Both the position numbers and the translations under genes were made by a program. Below the pieces are notes generated by a model that saw only the letters and a program-made list of their open reading frames with translations, searched no databases and was not told the origin of the DNA. From Acidobacteriota bacterium (GTDB lineage Bacteria > Acidobacteriota > Vicinamibacteria > Vicinamibacterales > UBA2999), in assembly GCA_016192845.1 (NCBI GenBank), contig JACPTI010000102.1:1-64000 (forward strand): a DNA stretch of 64,000 bases, in the 5' to 3' direction. Shown piece after piece: positions 14,141 through 21,818 of this stretch; within the stretch, counting starts at the first letter, position 1, and each line of letters begins with the position of its first letter.

Positions 14141-16219
14141 ATGGCCAAGAAGCGGGACACTGATCAGAAAAATGCAAAGCTTCGGGGCGAGAAGGCCGTC
14201 AGCCGGCGGGATTTCGTCAAGTCGGGAGCGGCCGCCGGTGCGGCGGTTTTCTCGACGTCGGGCACCGCGCTCGCCCAGGTCTCGCCGGTCGAGGCCATTC
14301 GATGGGACTACGAGGTGGACGTCGTGGTCATCGGCGCCGGGTGCACCGGGCTGCCCGCCGCCATCCGGGCGCGGGACCTTGGCGCGTCCGTGATCATCGT
14401 CGAACAGAACTTCGACGTCGGCGGCAAGATGCTGCACAGCGGGGGCCAGATCTCTCTCGGCGGCGGCGATCCCCTCCAGCTCCGGGACATCAGGGGCGAG
14501 CGCGACGCCGAGGGCTTCGTCACGGCGCCACGGCAGCACACGGTCGAGGAACTGACCGAGGATACGGATTTCCTGTTCAAGGACCATACCGACTGGTCGG
14601 TCATGGACGCGGCGGCCCAGGCGCCGTACCGGTACAACGAACGCGACCTCCATCGGGCGTATGCGGACAACTGCTACGCGACCAGGGAATTCCTGATGGC
14701 GAACTACGTCCGCATGGGCCGGATCTCCGGGACCCACGGCAACGGCGGCATGTCGCGCGCCCGGCGGGCGGTGACCTTCCTCATGGAAGGTCCGGCGACA
14801 GACATCAAGAAGGGAACGGTCTCGAGACAGGACGCCGGCATCAGACGGGTGAGCTCGAGCCACTTTGCGCCACGATTCATGGAGGACGGCGCCAAGGTCG
14901 CCAGCCCGGGCGCGCGCGTCAACGGCGCCGCGCTCTCGCGCTGCCTGGAGTTCAGCGCTCGTGAAAAGGGCGTCCGGTTCATCCTCAACTGCCACATGGA
15001 CGAGATCATCCGGGAGCAGCAGTTCTCGGGGAGGGTCGTGGGGATCCGGGCCAGCTACTCGCCGAGGTTCCACCCGCAGACCGGCGCGCGTCTGGAGAGC
15101 CTCTGGCAGAACGGCAACATCGACGACCGCCGGGAGACGATCTACATCAGGGCTCGCAAGGCGATCGTCATCGGCTCCGGCGGCCACGCGAACAATCCGC
15201 AGTTCCGCAGCATGTTCTACCCGGCGTGGCGGGAGCCCGCCTTCGTGTCGAGCGGCTGGGCCCTGCTCGGACCGCGCGGTCAGGATGCCAGCGGCATCAT
15301 CGCCGGGATGCGGATCGGCGCGAACCTCGCGGGGATGCACCAGAACCTCTCGTACGGCAGCACGTTCCATTTCCCGGGTACGCTCGCCACACGGGATCCC
15401 TATACCGACATGCTGCCGGGCCACCCCACGTTCCCGTTCCGGGGATCCACGGGCATCGTCCTCGGCACCGATTCGTTCCAGCACCTGATCGTGGTGAACC
15501 AGGTCGGGAAGCGGTTCTTCAACGAAATGCTGGTCACAGTACGGGAGGGCGGCGCCGCCTTTCCGGCCGGGCCGGGCAAGGGCCAGCCCAGGTCAGGGCT
15601 CGCCCACGTGCAGGGCGACTGGCGCAATGCGAGCGCTGACAACATCAGGAAGACCTATACGGAGCCCAACAGCATCCACGCGGCGCTGGCGATCAACGAG
15701 GGGTCGAAGCCGCCGGACTACCTCTCCGGGCCGATCTGGACGATCTTCGACCGGGCGGCGGTGGAGCGCGACAAGTGGAACATCAATCCGCCGTTCACGT
15801 CGCCCACCAACGGCTTCTTCTTCAGCGCCGACACGATCGAGGAGCTGGCCGCCAAGATCTACAAGGGCCACGAGTTCCAGCGCGTCCCGTTGACGTACCT
15901 GGCGGAGACGGTGGCCAAGTGGAACTCGTACGTCGACAGGGGCAGCGATCCGGAATTCGGTCGCGGGTCCGACGCACCGATGTACAGGATCGAGAAGCCA
16001 CCCTTCTACGCGGCGACGCTCTATCCGGTCTGGCACGATTCGTACGGTGGCCTCCGGATCAACGGGCGCGCCCAGGTTGTCGACCTGCAGGGCGAGCCGA
16101 TCCCCGGCCTCTATGCCGGCGGAGAGGCGAGTGGCGGCGGCAACCAGCACGGTCTCGGAAGAGCCCTCGTGCATGGGTATATCGCGGGGACGAACGCTGC
16201 CAGAGAGTCGAGCACCTAA
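14141..16219 (+). CDS. Tat-exported FAD-dependent oxidoreductase (fumarate reductase/KstD-like)
   Basis: 692 residues. A Tat signal (SRRDFVKSGAAAGAAVFST, 21-39) is followed by the FAD dinucleotide motif VIGAGCTGLPAA (64-75), V.EQN binding loop and the C-terminal FAD segment PIPGLYAGGEASGGGNQHGL. The family covers flavocytochrome c, fumarate reductase and 3-ketosteroid dehydrogenases; the substrate is unknown. The Tat signal places the folded flavoprotein in the periplasm. It lies next to the broken cyclase and a secreted Ig-like protein, which suggests a catabolic locus. Confidence 0.88.
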   Translation: MAKKRDTDQKNAKLRGEKAVSRRDFVKSGAAAGAAVFSTSGTALAQVSPVEAIRWDYEVDVVVIGAGCTGLPAAIRARDLGASVIIVEQNFDVGGKMLHSGGQISLGGGDPLQLRDIRGERDAEGFVTAPRQHTVEELTEDTDFLFKDHTDWSVMDAAAQAPYRYNERDLHRAYADNCYATREFLMANYVRMGRISGTHGNGGMSRARRAVTFLMEGPATDIKKGTVSRQDAGIRRVSSSHFAPRFMEDGAKVASPGARVNGAALSRCLEFSAREKGVRFILNCHMDEIIREQQFSGRVVGIRASYSPRFHPQTGARLESLWQNGNIDDRRETIYIRARKAIVIGSGGHANNPQFRSMFYPAWREPAFVSSGWALLGPRGQDASGIIAGMRIGANLAGMHQNLSYGSTFHFPGTLATRDPYTDMLPGHPTFPFRGSTGIVLGTDSFQHLIVVNQVGKRFFNEMLVTVREGGAAFPAGPGKGQPRSGLAHVQGDWRNASADNIRKTYTEPNSIHAALAINEGSKPPDYLSGPIWTIFDRAAVERDKWNINPPFTSPTNGFFFSADTIEELAAKIYKGHEFQRVPLTYLAETVAKWNSYVDRGSDPEFGRGSDAPMYRIEKPPFYAATLYPVWHDSYGGLRINGRAQVVDLQGEPIPGLYAGGEASGGGNQHGLGRALVHGYIAGTNAARESST

Positions 16220-16225
16220 CGGAAC

Positions 16226-17158
16226 GTGGGTTCGCAGCGCGAGGAGAGACGCGGGCACACAACGTGTGCGGTTGAGGTAACTCCGGACGTCGTCGACGCC
16301 GGGGCCGAGATGATGCTTCGCGCGAAGGTGTCCTGTTTGCCGGCATGCGACCTCCGAGGCCACACGCTGTTCATCAAAGACCACACGGGGGCCGGCGCAG
16401 GCAGCGTCGGCCTCACCGAATTCGACGGCCAGACGAACCAGACGAGCGACCTGGTGATGAAAGCGCCGGTCGAGGCGGGGGAATATACGTGGGTGGCCGT
16501 ATGTCCGGCGGTTGTGAAGGACGACGTGTCATACATAGAAGCCAGAGCGCCGATTTCGTTCACGGTCAAGCCTCACACCACGAGCGTCGTCGTGTGGGAT
16601 ATACCGTCGGCGGTTGTCGTGAGCGAACAATTCAGGATCAAGGTCGGCATCAAGTGCTCGAGTGAGTGCGGCTTCGCGAACAGCCGCTTTGGAGTTTACG
16701 ACCACGAAGGCGCACGAGTCGCCACGGGAACGCTGCCCGGCGATCGCTGGCCCGGCACCACCGGCCTGTACGTGGCGGAAGTCGAACTCGACGCGCCGGC
16801 CGGGGAGGGTCTCTACACGTGGAGCATCAGGGCCCCTGAAGCGGGTGTCGGAATTCCGCACGCTGACGGCTCCAGCAGTTTTGGCGTCCGGGTCGTGAGC
16901 CGTCCCGAACACCTGGTCGTTGTCGAGGCGATCGACAAAGAGAGCCAGACGCCCCTCGCAGGGGCTCGCGTGGTGATGCACCCTTACAAGGCGGTCAGCG
17001 ACGAGCGCGGCATCGCGGAGGTGCGGGTGGTGAAAGGCCCATACAAGCTCTTTGTCTCGCAGACCCGGTACCTGACGTTCGGCCTGCCCGTCGAGGTGGA
17101 CGCCGACATGAGGGCCCGAGCGGAGCTGTCCCTCGAGCCTGTGCCCGAACGCAATTGA
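16226..17158 (+). CDS. Hypothetical protein with Ig-like and carboxypeptidase-regulatory-like domains
   Basis: 310 residues starting 6 bases after the flavoprotein. Two beta-sandwich-like domains carry cysteine pairs (CAVEVTPDVVDAG, ACDLRGH; later KCSSECGFANSRFGVYD). The C-terminal 80 residues (LVVVEAIDKESQTPLAGARVVM, then DERGIAEVRVVKGPY) look like a carboxypeptidase regulatory-like or CarboxypepD_reg fold. No signal peptide is evident from this start. Close spacing suggests an operon with the flavoprotein. Confidence 0.65.
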   Translation: MGSQREERRGHTTCAVEVTPDVVDAGAEMMLRAKVSCLPACDLRGHTLFIKDHTGAGAGSVGLTEFDGQTNQTSDLVMKAPVEAGEYTWVAVCPAVVKDDVSYIEARAPISFTVKPHTTSVVVWDIPSAVVVSEQFRIKVGIKCSSECGFANSRFGVYDHEGARVATGTLPGDRWPGTTGLYVAEVELDAPAGEGLYTWSIRAPEAGVGIPHADGSSSFGVRVVSRPEHLVVVEAIDKESQTPLAGARVVMHPYKAVSDERGIAEVRVVKGPYKLFVSQTRYLTFGLPVEVDADMRARAELSLEPVPERN

Positions 17159-17193
17159 CCACGTGTCCGGAGGCAGTTGTCTGAACCGAGAAC

Positions 17194-17265
17194 GTGGGCC
17201 GCTATGCCCGCGTCGAGGACACCGAAGGGAATGTCATCGGGCTCATCAAACCGCTTATGGCGTGA
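17194..17265 (+). pseudogene. VOC-family C-terminal remnant
   Basis: A 23-codon piece, VGRYARVEDTEGNVIGLIKP then LMA and a stop, matches the final strand of VOC/glyoxalase-type proteins (GRxxxVxDPEGNxIGLxxP). Upstream DNA to the previous stop is too short to hold the rest of the domain. It is the scar of a lost VOC gene just before a secreted-family gene. Confidence 0.6.
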
Positions 17266-17314
17266 TGAAGGTGGACGGCATCCGTCTTGATATCGCGTGC
17301 GGCCCGTTCAAATA

Positions 17315-18043
17315 ATGCGCCCCGTCATGCGACGCGTGCTCGCTGCGTCAATCCTGGCGTTCGTCACCGCGACCGGAGCTGCGGCCGCCCAGTCACGGCC
17401 CGACCTGTCCGGTCTCTGGATTGCGTTCGCGCCCGACATCTCGGTGCTGCTGCTGCCGGGCGAGGAAATTTCGCTCACGCCGTACGGCGCCGAGCGCTAC
17501 CGCAAGGTCGACATGGCCGATTCCCCTTCGTACCGCTGCCTGCCGTACGGCCCGACGCGCGGACTGCAGTCGACCAACCCGTTTCAGATCGTTCAGACAA
17601 CCGGGCTGATTGCCATCCTCACCGAACACATCGACTATCGCGCGATCTATCTGGACGGGCGCGGACACCCGGAGGACATCTTCGACTATCCCGAGTGGAT
17701 GGGGCACTCCTTCGGCCGGTGGGAGAGCGACACGCTCGTCGTCGACACGATCGGGATGCGCGAGGAAACCTGGCTCGATACGGCGGGGTTCGAGCACAGC
17801 GCGAAGCTGCGGGTCACCGAGCGCTTCCGGAAGATCGGACCGGACACCATCCGGCTGACCGTGACGATCGACGATCCGGTGTTCTACACGAAGCCGTTCA
17901 CGTACGGGCGGGACCTGACGCGGATGCCGAAAGACGCGCGCCTCATGCCGGCGCGGTGCGCGGACAACGAGCGATCGTCAGCCGACGCGGTCCGCGGCGT
18001 GCAGGGGCCGGAACACAAGAAGCCGCCGACGTTCCCGAAGTAG
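17315..18043 (+). CDS. Secreted GRWEGDTLVV-family protein, member 1
   Basis: 242 residues from ATG 17315: a signal peptide (MRRVLAASILAFVTATGAAA, then AQ) and SRPDLSGLW, CLPYGPTRG, IYLDGRGHPE, FGRWESDTLVVDTIGMREETWLD, VTERFRKIGPDTIRLTVTIDD and YTKPFTYGRD. These blocks define an uncharacterised secreted family very common in Acidobacteriota, with five members in this window. Member 1 is the shortest and lacks a long C-terminal domain. Function is unknown. It ends convergent with the DUF6152 gene, across a heptamer-repeat hairpin. Confidence 0.8.
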   Translation: MRPVMRRVLAASILAFVTATGAAAAQSRPDLSGLWIAFAPDISVLLLPGEEISLTPYGAERYRKVDMADSPSYRCLPYGPTRGLQSTNPFQIVQTTGLIAILTEHIDYRAIYLDGRGHPEDIFDYPEWMGHSFGRWESDTLVVDTIGMREETWLDTAGFEHSAKLRVTERFRKIGPDTIRLTVTIDDPVFYTKPFTYGRDLTRMPKDARLMPARCADNERSSADAVRGVQGPEHKKPPTFPK

Positions 18044-18135
18044 TCGGCAGTCGGCGTAGGCAGTGGGCAGTAGGCAGTAAGAGCGCACTCTTTCTGCCCA
18101 CTGCCTACGCCGACTGTCGACTGCCTACTGCCTAC
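18044..18135. repeat. Heptamer repeat hairpin, likely bidirectional terminator
   Basis: It fills the entire 92-base gap between two convergent stop codons. The left side is heptamers (AGGCAGT, GGGCAGT, AGGCAGT). A perfect 21-base inverted repeat is formed by 18050-18070 and 18094-18114 with a 23-base loop. The right side continues as TGCCTAC heptamers. No T-run follows, so rho-independent termination is unproven. Confidence 0.85.
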
Positions 18136-18531
18136 TTATTGGTCGGTAGCGGCGGATCCGCTGAACACCTTTCGTCCATTGGCCAGCGTCAAGGTGCCAC
18201 CGTACGCCTTCGGCTGGCCGTTTCTCGCGGGCGACGAGTCGACGAGCGCGGCCACCTCGCCGATCTTCAGGTCGTCCTTCCGCCAGCCGCGGCGGTAGAG
18301 CTGATTGGGCGTCGACGCCTCGATGGCCCAGTTCGTCACCTTGCCCGAGTCATCCGTCACGTCGAGGTAGTAGAAGACGTGCGGGTTCTGCCATTCCACC
18401 CGGGTGACCGTTCCGCGCAACGTGATCTTCTTGTCGACGTCGTAGGCCGTGGCGGCACTGTGGTGGGCCGGAAGCGGCACGCCGCCGAAGAGGAGACCGA
18501 CCGACACCGTGACGAGGAGACGTCGTGTCAT
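18136..18531 (-). CDS. DUF6152-family exported protein
   Basis: 131 residues from ATG 18531: a signal peptide (MTRRLLVTVSVGLLFGGVPL) followed by HHSAATAYDVDKKITLRGTV, VEWQNPHVFYYLDVTD, WAIEASTPNQLYRRGW and LANGRKVF. This is the compact beta-barrel DUF6152 family: HHS..A.YD....LxGxVxxxxWxNPHxxxxxxV. The function of the family is unknown. It often sits beside GRWEGDTLVV-family genes, as here. Its start overlaps the upstream MFS remnant stop by 4 bases. Confidence 0.85.
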   Translation of the reverse strand: MTRRLLVTVSVGLLFGGVPLPAHHSAATAYDVDKKITLRGTVTRVEWQNPHVFYYLDVTDDSGKVTNWAIEASTPNQLYRRGWRKDDLKIGEVAALVDSSPARNGQPKAYGGTLTLANGRKVFSGSAATDQ

Positions 18532-19097
18532 CGCAGCACCTCGGTTCGCGGCGATTGTAGCGTAACTCGCTCCGGACGGTGCAGCCGCGGGATGTGGGCG
18601 CGGACCGCCGCGAGCGCCACGAACACCGCCGACAGCGTGCCGGCGATCAGCGCGAACATCTGCGACGGGCCGTACTCGAGCGCCCACGCACCCGCATAGG
18701 GCGACACGACGCCGCCGACGCGCCCGACCGCGACGGCCGTCCCGACGCCGGTGGCGCGAATGCCCGCCGGATACACATGCGCCGCCAGCGCATACATCGT
18801 TGTCTGCACCGCATTGATCAGTCCACCGGTCCAGGCAAGCAGCGCCAGCACCTCGAGCGTCGAGCGCTCGCCGATCGCGGTGTCCGCCAGGAGCCCGCAG
18901 CCGGCGATCGCGCCGGCGGTCATCGCGAGCATCGTGGCGCGCGATCCAAAGCGCCCGAACACGATGGCGCCGAGCAACTGGTTGTCCAGGCCGTCGAAGA
19001 TGATCGTCAGCGCGGTCGCCGCGACGAGCAGCTTCTGATAGCCGGTCCAGCGTCCCTCGTCCAAGAGCGCGCCAACGTCGGCGCGACCGTCCGTCAT
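18528..19097 (-). pseudogene. MFS transporter (AAHS-like) with internal deletion
   Basis: 189 residues from ATG 19097. The first transmembrane segment, YQKLLVAATALTIIFDGLDN with its DGxDNQLLG motif, joins directly to the second half of the transporter: VFGRFGSRATMLAMTAGAIA, INAVQTTMYALAAHVYPAGI, RATGVGTAVAVGRVGG. Full members of this aromatic-acid transporter-like group have about 12 segments and 400-450 residues; about five to seven central segments are missing. The frame is open across the join. It cannot be a normal 12-segment carrier. It overlaps DUF6152 by ATGA. Confidence 0.8.
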
Positions 19098-19143
19098 GGT
19101 GGAAAACAGGTAAGATGCAGTCCGCCTCGCGGAGGTTATTACA

Positions 19144-20265
19144 TTGTCACGGCTGAATCCACCCTTCCGCGCCGACCACGTCGGCAGCCTCCTGAGGCCC
19201 GAGCGGCTCAAGGACGCCCGCGAGCGCTTTCAGAACAACCAGATCACGAAGGACGAGCTGGGCGCCGTCGAAGACGAAGCAATCCGCGAGGTTGTCAAAA
19301 AGCAGGAAGCGATCGGGCTGCAGAGCATCACCGACGGTGAGTTCCGCCGCACGTTCTTTCACATCGACTTTCTCCAGCGGCTCGAGGGCGTGTCGATCGC
19401 GGGCGGCATCAGCACGAAGTTCCACACGCGCGACGGCGACATCGATTTCGCGCCGCCGCGCATCACGGTCAGCGGCAAGCTGCGGCACGTCCAGGACATC
19501 CAGACCGACGCCTTCCGCTTCCTGAAGTCGGTCGCCACGAAAACGCCCAAGGTGACGATCCCCTCGCCGACGATGGTGCACTTCCGCGGCGGGCGGAAGG
19601 GGATCGACATCCACGCCTATCCGGACCTCGACGAGTTCTTCGAGGACCTCGCACAGGTGTACCGCGAAGAGGTGACGTCGCTCTACAACGCCGGGTGCCG
19701 GTACATCCAGTTCGACGATACGAACCTCGCGTACCTCTGCGACCCGCAGCTCCGGGCACAGGCCCAGGAGCGCGGAGACGACCCGAACCAGCTCCCGTAC
19801 GCGTATGCGGCGCTGATCAACTCGGTCATCGACAGCCGGCCGAAGGACCTCACCGTCGCCATCCACCTGTGCCGTGGCAACTTCAAGAGCGCGTGGGTGG
19901 CCGAAGGGGGCTACGAACCGGTCGCCGACGCGCTCTTCAACGCGCTGCACGTCGACGCGTACTTCCTCGAATACGACGATGCCCGGTCGGGGACGTTCGA
20001 GCCGCTGCGGTTCGTGCCGAAGGACAAGACCGTGGTGCTCGGGCTGGTGACGACGAAGGTGGCCGCGCTCGAATCCGCGTCAGACCTGACGCAGCGGATC
20101 AGTGCGGCCGCGCGATACGTGCCGCTCGAGAACCTCTGCCTGTCGCCGCAGTGCGGCTTCGCCAGCACGGTCCACGGCAATCAGATCACCGAGGCGGACC
20201 AGTGGGCGAAGCTCGAGCGGATCCTCGACGTGACGCGTCAGGTCTGGGGCGGGGTGGCAGTGTGA
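19144..20265 (+). CDS. MetE C-terminal-like cobalamin-independent methyltransferase (YxjG-like)
   Basis: 373 residues with a TTG start at 19144. It is a TIM-barrel protein of the MetE/epoxyalkane:CoM transferase superfamily: FRADHVGSLLRPERL, ITDGEFRRTFFHIDFL, GCRYIQFDDTNLAYLCDP, VAIHLCRGNFKSAW (His and Cys zinc ligands) and LCLSPQCGFAST (Cys ligand). The family transfers methyl or alkyl groups to thiols; it lacks the N-terminal MetE half, so the methyl donor may not be methyl-folate polyglutamate. Divergent from the MFS remnant by 46 bases. Confidence 0.85.
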   Translation: MSRLNPPFRADHVGSLLRPERLKDARERFQNNQITKDELGAVEDEAIREVVKKQEAIGLQSITDGEFRRTFFHIDFLQRLEGVSIAGGISTKFHTRDGDIDFAPPRITVSGKLRHVQDIQTDAFRFLKSVATKTPKVTIPSPTMVHFRGGRKGIDIHAYPDLDEFFEDLAQVYREEVTSLYNAGCRYIQFDDTNLAYLCDPQLRAQAQERGDDPNQLPYAYAALINSVIDSRPKDLTVAIHLCRGNFKSAWVAEGGYEPVADALFNALHVDAYFLEYDDARSGTFEPLRFVPKDKTVVLGLVTTKVAALESASDLTQRISAAARYVPLENLCLSPQCGFASTVHGNQITEADQWAKLERILDVTRQVWGGVAV

Positions 20266-20297
20266 GCGGAGGGGCGGCCTGAAGGTCGGCCCTCCGC
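20266..20297. terminator. Hairpin between convergent genes
   Basis: GCGGAGGG pairs with CCCTCCGC, with a further GGCCT/AGG inner stem. It starts right after the methyltransferase stop and ends 4 bases before the stop of the secreted-family gene on the other strand. It could act in both directions. Confidence 0.6.
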
Positions 20298-20301
20298 GCG
20301 C

Positions 20302-21369
20302 CTATCTTTCCTTCGTGAACCGGTAATTGCCCGAGATGTGCATCTCGAGCAGGTGCGTCGGCACGCCGCTGCTGTCGGTGACGAACCGGACGCCCCAGCC
20401 GAACAAGCCGGTAAAGGTGGTGTTCGACTGCGCCGTAAGGGTCGCCTTCCCTCGGTTGCTCAACTCGGCCGCCAACCGGCCGTTCTCGACGGTAATCGTG
20501 ATGATTCGGGGATGCGGCCCCTCGCCCCAGAGGTCCTGTTCGACGTATCTGCCAACGTACTTGGCCAGAATCGCGGCCGGGACCATCACCTCGTTCCTCT
20601 TCTCGTCCGAGGCCTTGCCCACCCAGTTCTCGAGGCTCTTGTGCGCGCCCTCCAGGCAGACGGATTCGAGCAGTTCGGTGTCGGGCTCGAGCTCCGCGTT
20701 GAAGGGGATCCGGATGGGCCGGGCGTACACGTTGGCATCGCTGATCGTAACTTCGATGTCCATGTGCCCGAAGTTGCGGCGGCGGTAGCGCTCCGTGATG
20801 CGCATCGCTTCCGTGTGAGGATGGCCGTAGGAGTCGAGCCACGTCTTGTCGTTGTACCCGTAGCTCTCGACGACGAGTGTGTCACCCTCCCAGCGTCCAA
20901 CCGAATACCCCATCCAGGTTGGATTGGGCTCCTTTTCCAGCGGGCGCCCGTCCATGAAGATCTGACGGTAGGTGAGATCCTGGTCCAGCATGAGGATCAG
21001 GCTGGGGGTCTGCACGATCTTGAACATGCGCTCACTGGTGGCGTAGGCGGGGCCATATGGCAGGCAATTGGCGAACATGGAATCTTTTCCCAGGTTCTCC
21101 ATGCGCTCCGCCACGAGTTCGCGAGCCCACGGCTGGACCTCCTCGGTCTTGAGGTCCGCGGCAATGTTGCGGCGGTATCTCTGGTTGTTGGTCCGCTGCC
21201 AAAGCCCCGACAGGTCAGGCTTGCCGCCGGGCGTCCGCGGCGCCGGAGCGGCCAGGTTGGGTTTACCGTCGGGGATACGCGGGATGCCGGGTGTTGGATA
21301 TTTCAACCACTGCGCCGCCAGCGGCGTGGCAAGCACGGACAAGACAATCGCCAGGCCAAAGCGCTTCAT
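20302..21369 (-). CDS. Secreted GRWEGDTLVV-family protein, member 2
   Basis: 355 residues: a signal peptide (MKRFGLAIVLSVLATPLAAQ), then KPDLSGLWQRTNNQRYRRNI, CLPYGPAYATSERMFKIVQT, MDGRPLEKEPNPTWMGYSVG, RWEGDTLVVESYGYNDKTWLD, TERYRRRNFGHMDIEVTISD and VYARPIRIPF. After the family core (about 60-235) comes a C-terminal beta-rich domain (about 260-355; VPAAILAKYVGRYVEQDLWG, GLFGWGVRFV) that resembles the lipocalin-like tail seen in some peptidases. It is nearly the same length and order as member 3, 450 bases away on the same strand. Confidence 0.82.
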   Translation of the reverse strand: MKRFGLAIVLSVLATPLAAQWLKYPTPGIPRIPDGKPNLAAPAPRTPGGKPDLSGLWQRTNNQRYRRNIAADLKTEEVQPWARELVAERMENLGKDSMFANCLPYGPAYATSERMFKIVQTPSLILMLDQDLTYRQIFMDGRPLEKEPNPTWMGYSVGRWEGDTLVVESYGYNDKTWLDSYGHPHTEAMRITERYRRRNFGHMDIEVTISDANVYARPIRIPFNAELEPDTELLESVCLEGAHKSLENWVGKASDEKRNEVMVPAAILAKYVGRYVEQDLWGEGPHPRIITITVENGRLAAELSNRGKATLTAQSNTTFTGLFGWGVRFVTDSSGVPTHLLEMHISGNYRFTKER

Positions 21370-21447
21370 GGCTCAACCTCCTGCGTGACGGCCGAGGAAC
21401 CGAACCCCAGGGGGTGGGCGAGACCGATGACGCTGAAATCCGGGGCG

Positions 21448-21453
21448 ATTATA
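21448..21453 (-). promoter_or_regulatory. Putative -10 box for member 2
   Basis: ATTATA on the plus strand is TATAAT read toward the gene that starts at 21369, about 79 bases away. The flanking DNA (GGATTTCAGCG side) is similar to that around the -10 box at 22962 upstream of member 3. No clear -35 was seen. Confidence 0.5.
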
Positions 21454-21464
21454 CGGCACGAGCG

Positions 21465-21470
21465 TATAAT
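21465..21470 (+). promoter_or_regulatory. Putative -10 box for the zinc-ribbon gene
   Basis: GCGTATAATTGCGG contains a perfect TATAAT pointing toward the gene at 21572. It is only 11 bases from the opposing -10 box, so two divergent promoters may share a few bases of upstream DNA. Confidence 0.45.
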
Positions 21471-21571
21471 TGCGGCGGTCGTTTTCCTGAACGACTGTGC
21501 GTGCGCGTGACCCCGGGCACACCGCGGCAGCCTTCATCAAAGCTCGCCGGTCACGCTGCGGAGGTGGCCCG

Positions 21572-21775
21572 ATGGGCCCCGACGGTCCCTCGTCCAAGGC
21601 GTTGCTCGTGCCGCTGAAATGCCCCGTCGAGGACTGTGGCGCTTTGCACGTGCGACTGATCGTGCGGTCCCGATCGATTGCCACCTTCAAATGCCCCGAC
21701 TGCGGACATTCCTGGTCCAAAGAGATCAGGACACTGCCGCTGAAGGCACGCAGCAAGCTGCCGAACGCGAGCTAG
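21572..21775 (+). CDS. Small zinc-ribbon protein
   Basis: 67 residues from ATG 21572. LKCPVEDCGALHVRLIVRSR, then IATFKCPDCGHSWSKEI, form a two-knuckle zinc ribbon (CPxxxC...CPDC) flanked by a basic C-terminus (RTLPLKARSKLPNAS). No other domain is present. It sits between the two tandem secreted-family genes but on the opposite strand, and its stop is one base before the palindromic element at 21776. Resembles the mini-ribbon at 12030. Confidence 0.65.
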   Translation: MGPDGPSSKALLVPLKCPVEDCGALHVRLIVRSRSIATFKCPDCGHSWSKEIRTLPLKARSKLPNAS

Positions 21776-21810
21776 CCCAGCGCGCAAAGTCCGCGCGTCG
21801 GGGACCCCGC
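21776..21810. repeat. GGGGTCCCC palindrome family, short copy
   Basis: CCCAGCGCGCAAAGTCCGCG, then CGTCGGGGACCCCGC. Read in reverse it matches the copy at 53627-53690 with its middle (the hairpin part) missing: GCGGGGTCCCC on one side and GCGCGGACTTTGCGCG on the other are shared. It lies between convergent stops. Confidence 0.7.
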
Positions 21811-21818
21811 CAGCTTGG

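Noticed and set aside
13700..15484. Long minus-strand frame opposite the flavoprotein
   Set aside because: It is an antisense shadow of a high-GC gene with a strong FAD motif.
17223..17313. Small gene between VOC remnant and member 1
   Set aside because: Only a short frame with no start context; it reads as spacer.
18044..18135. Rho-independent terminator
   Set aside because: The hairpin is strong, but no T-run follows in either direction, so I list it as a repeat with only possible terminator activity.
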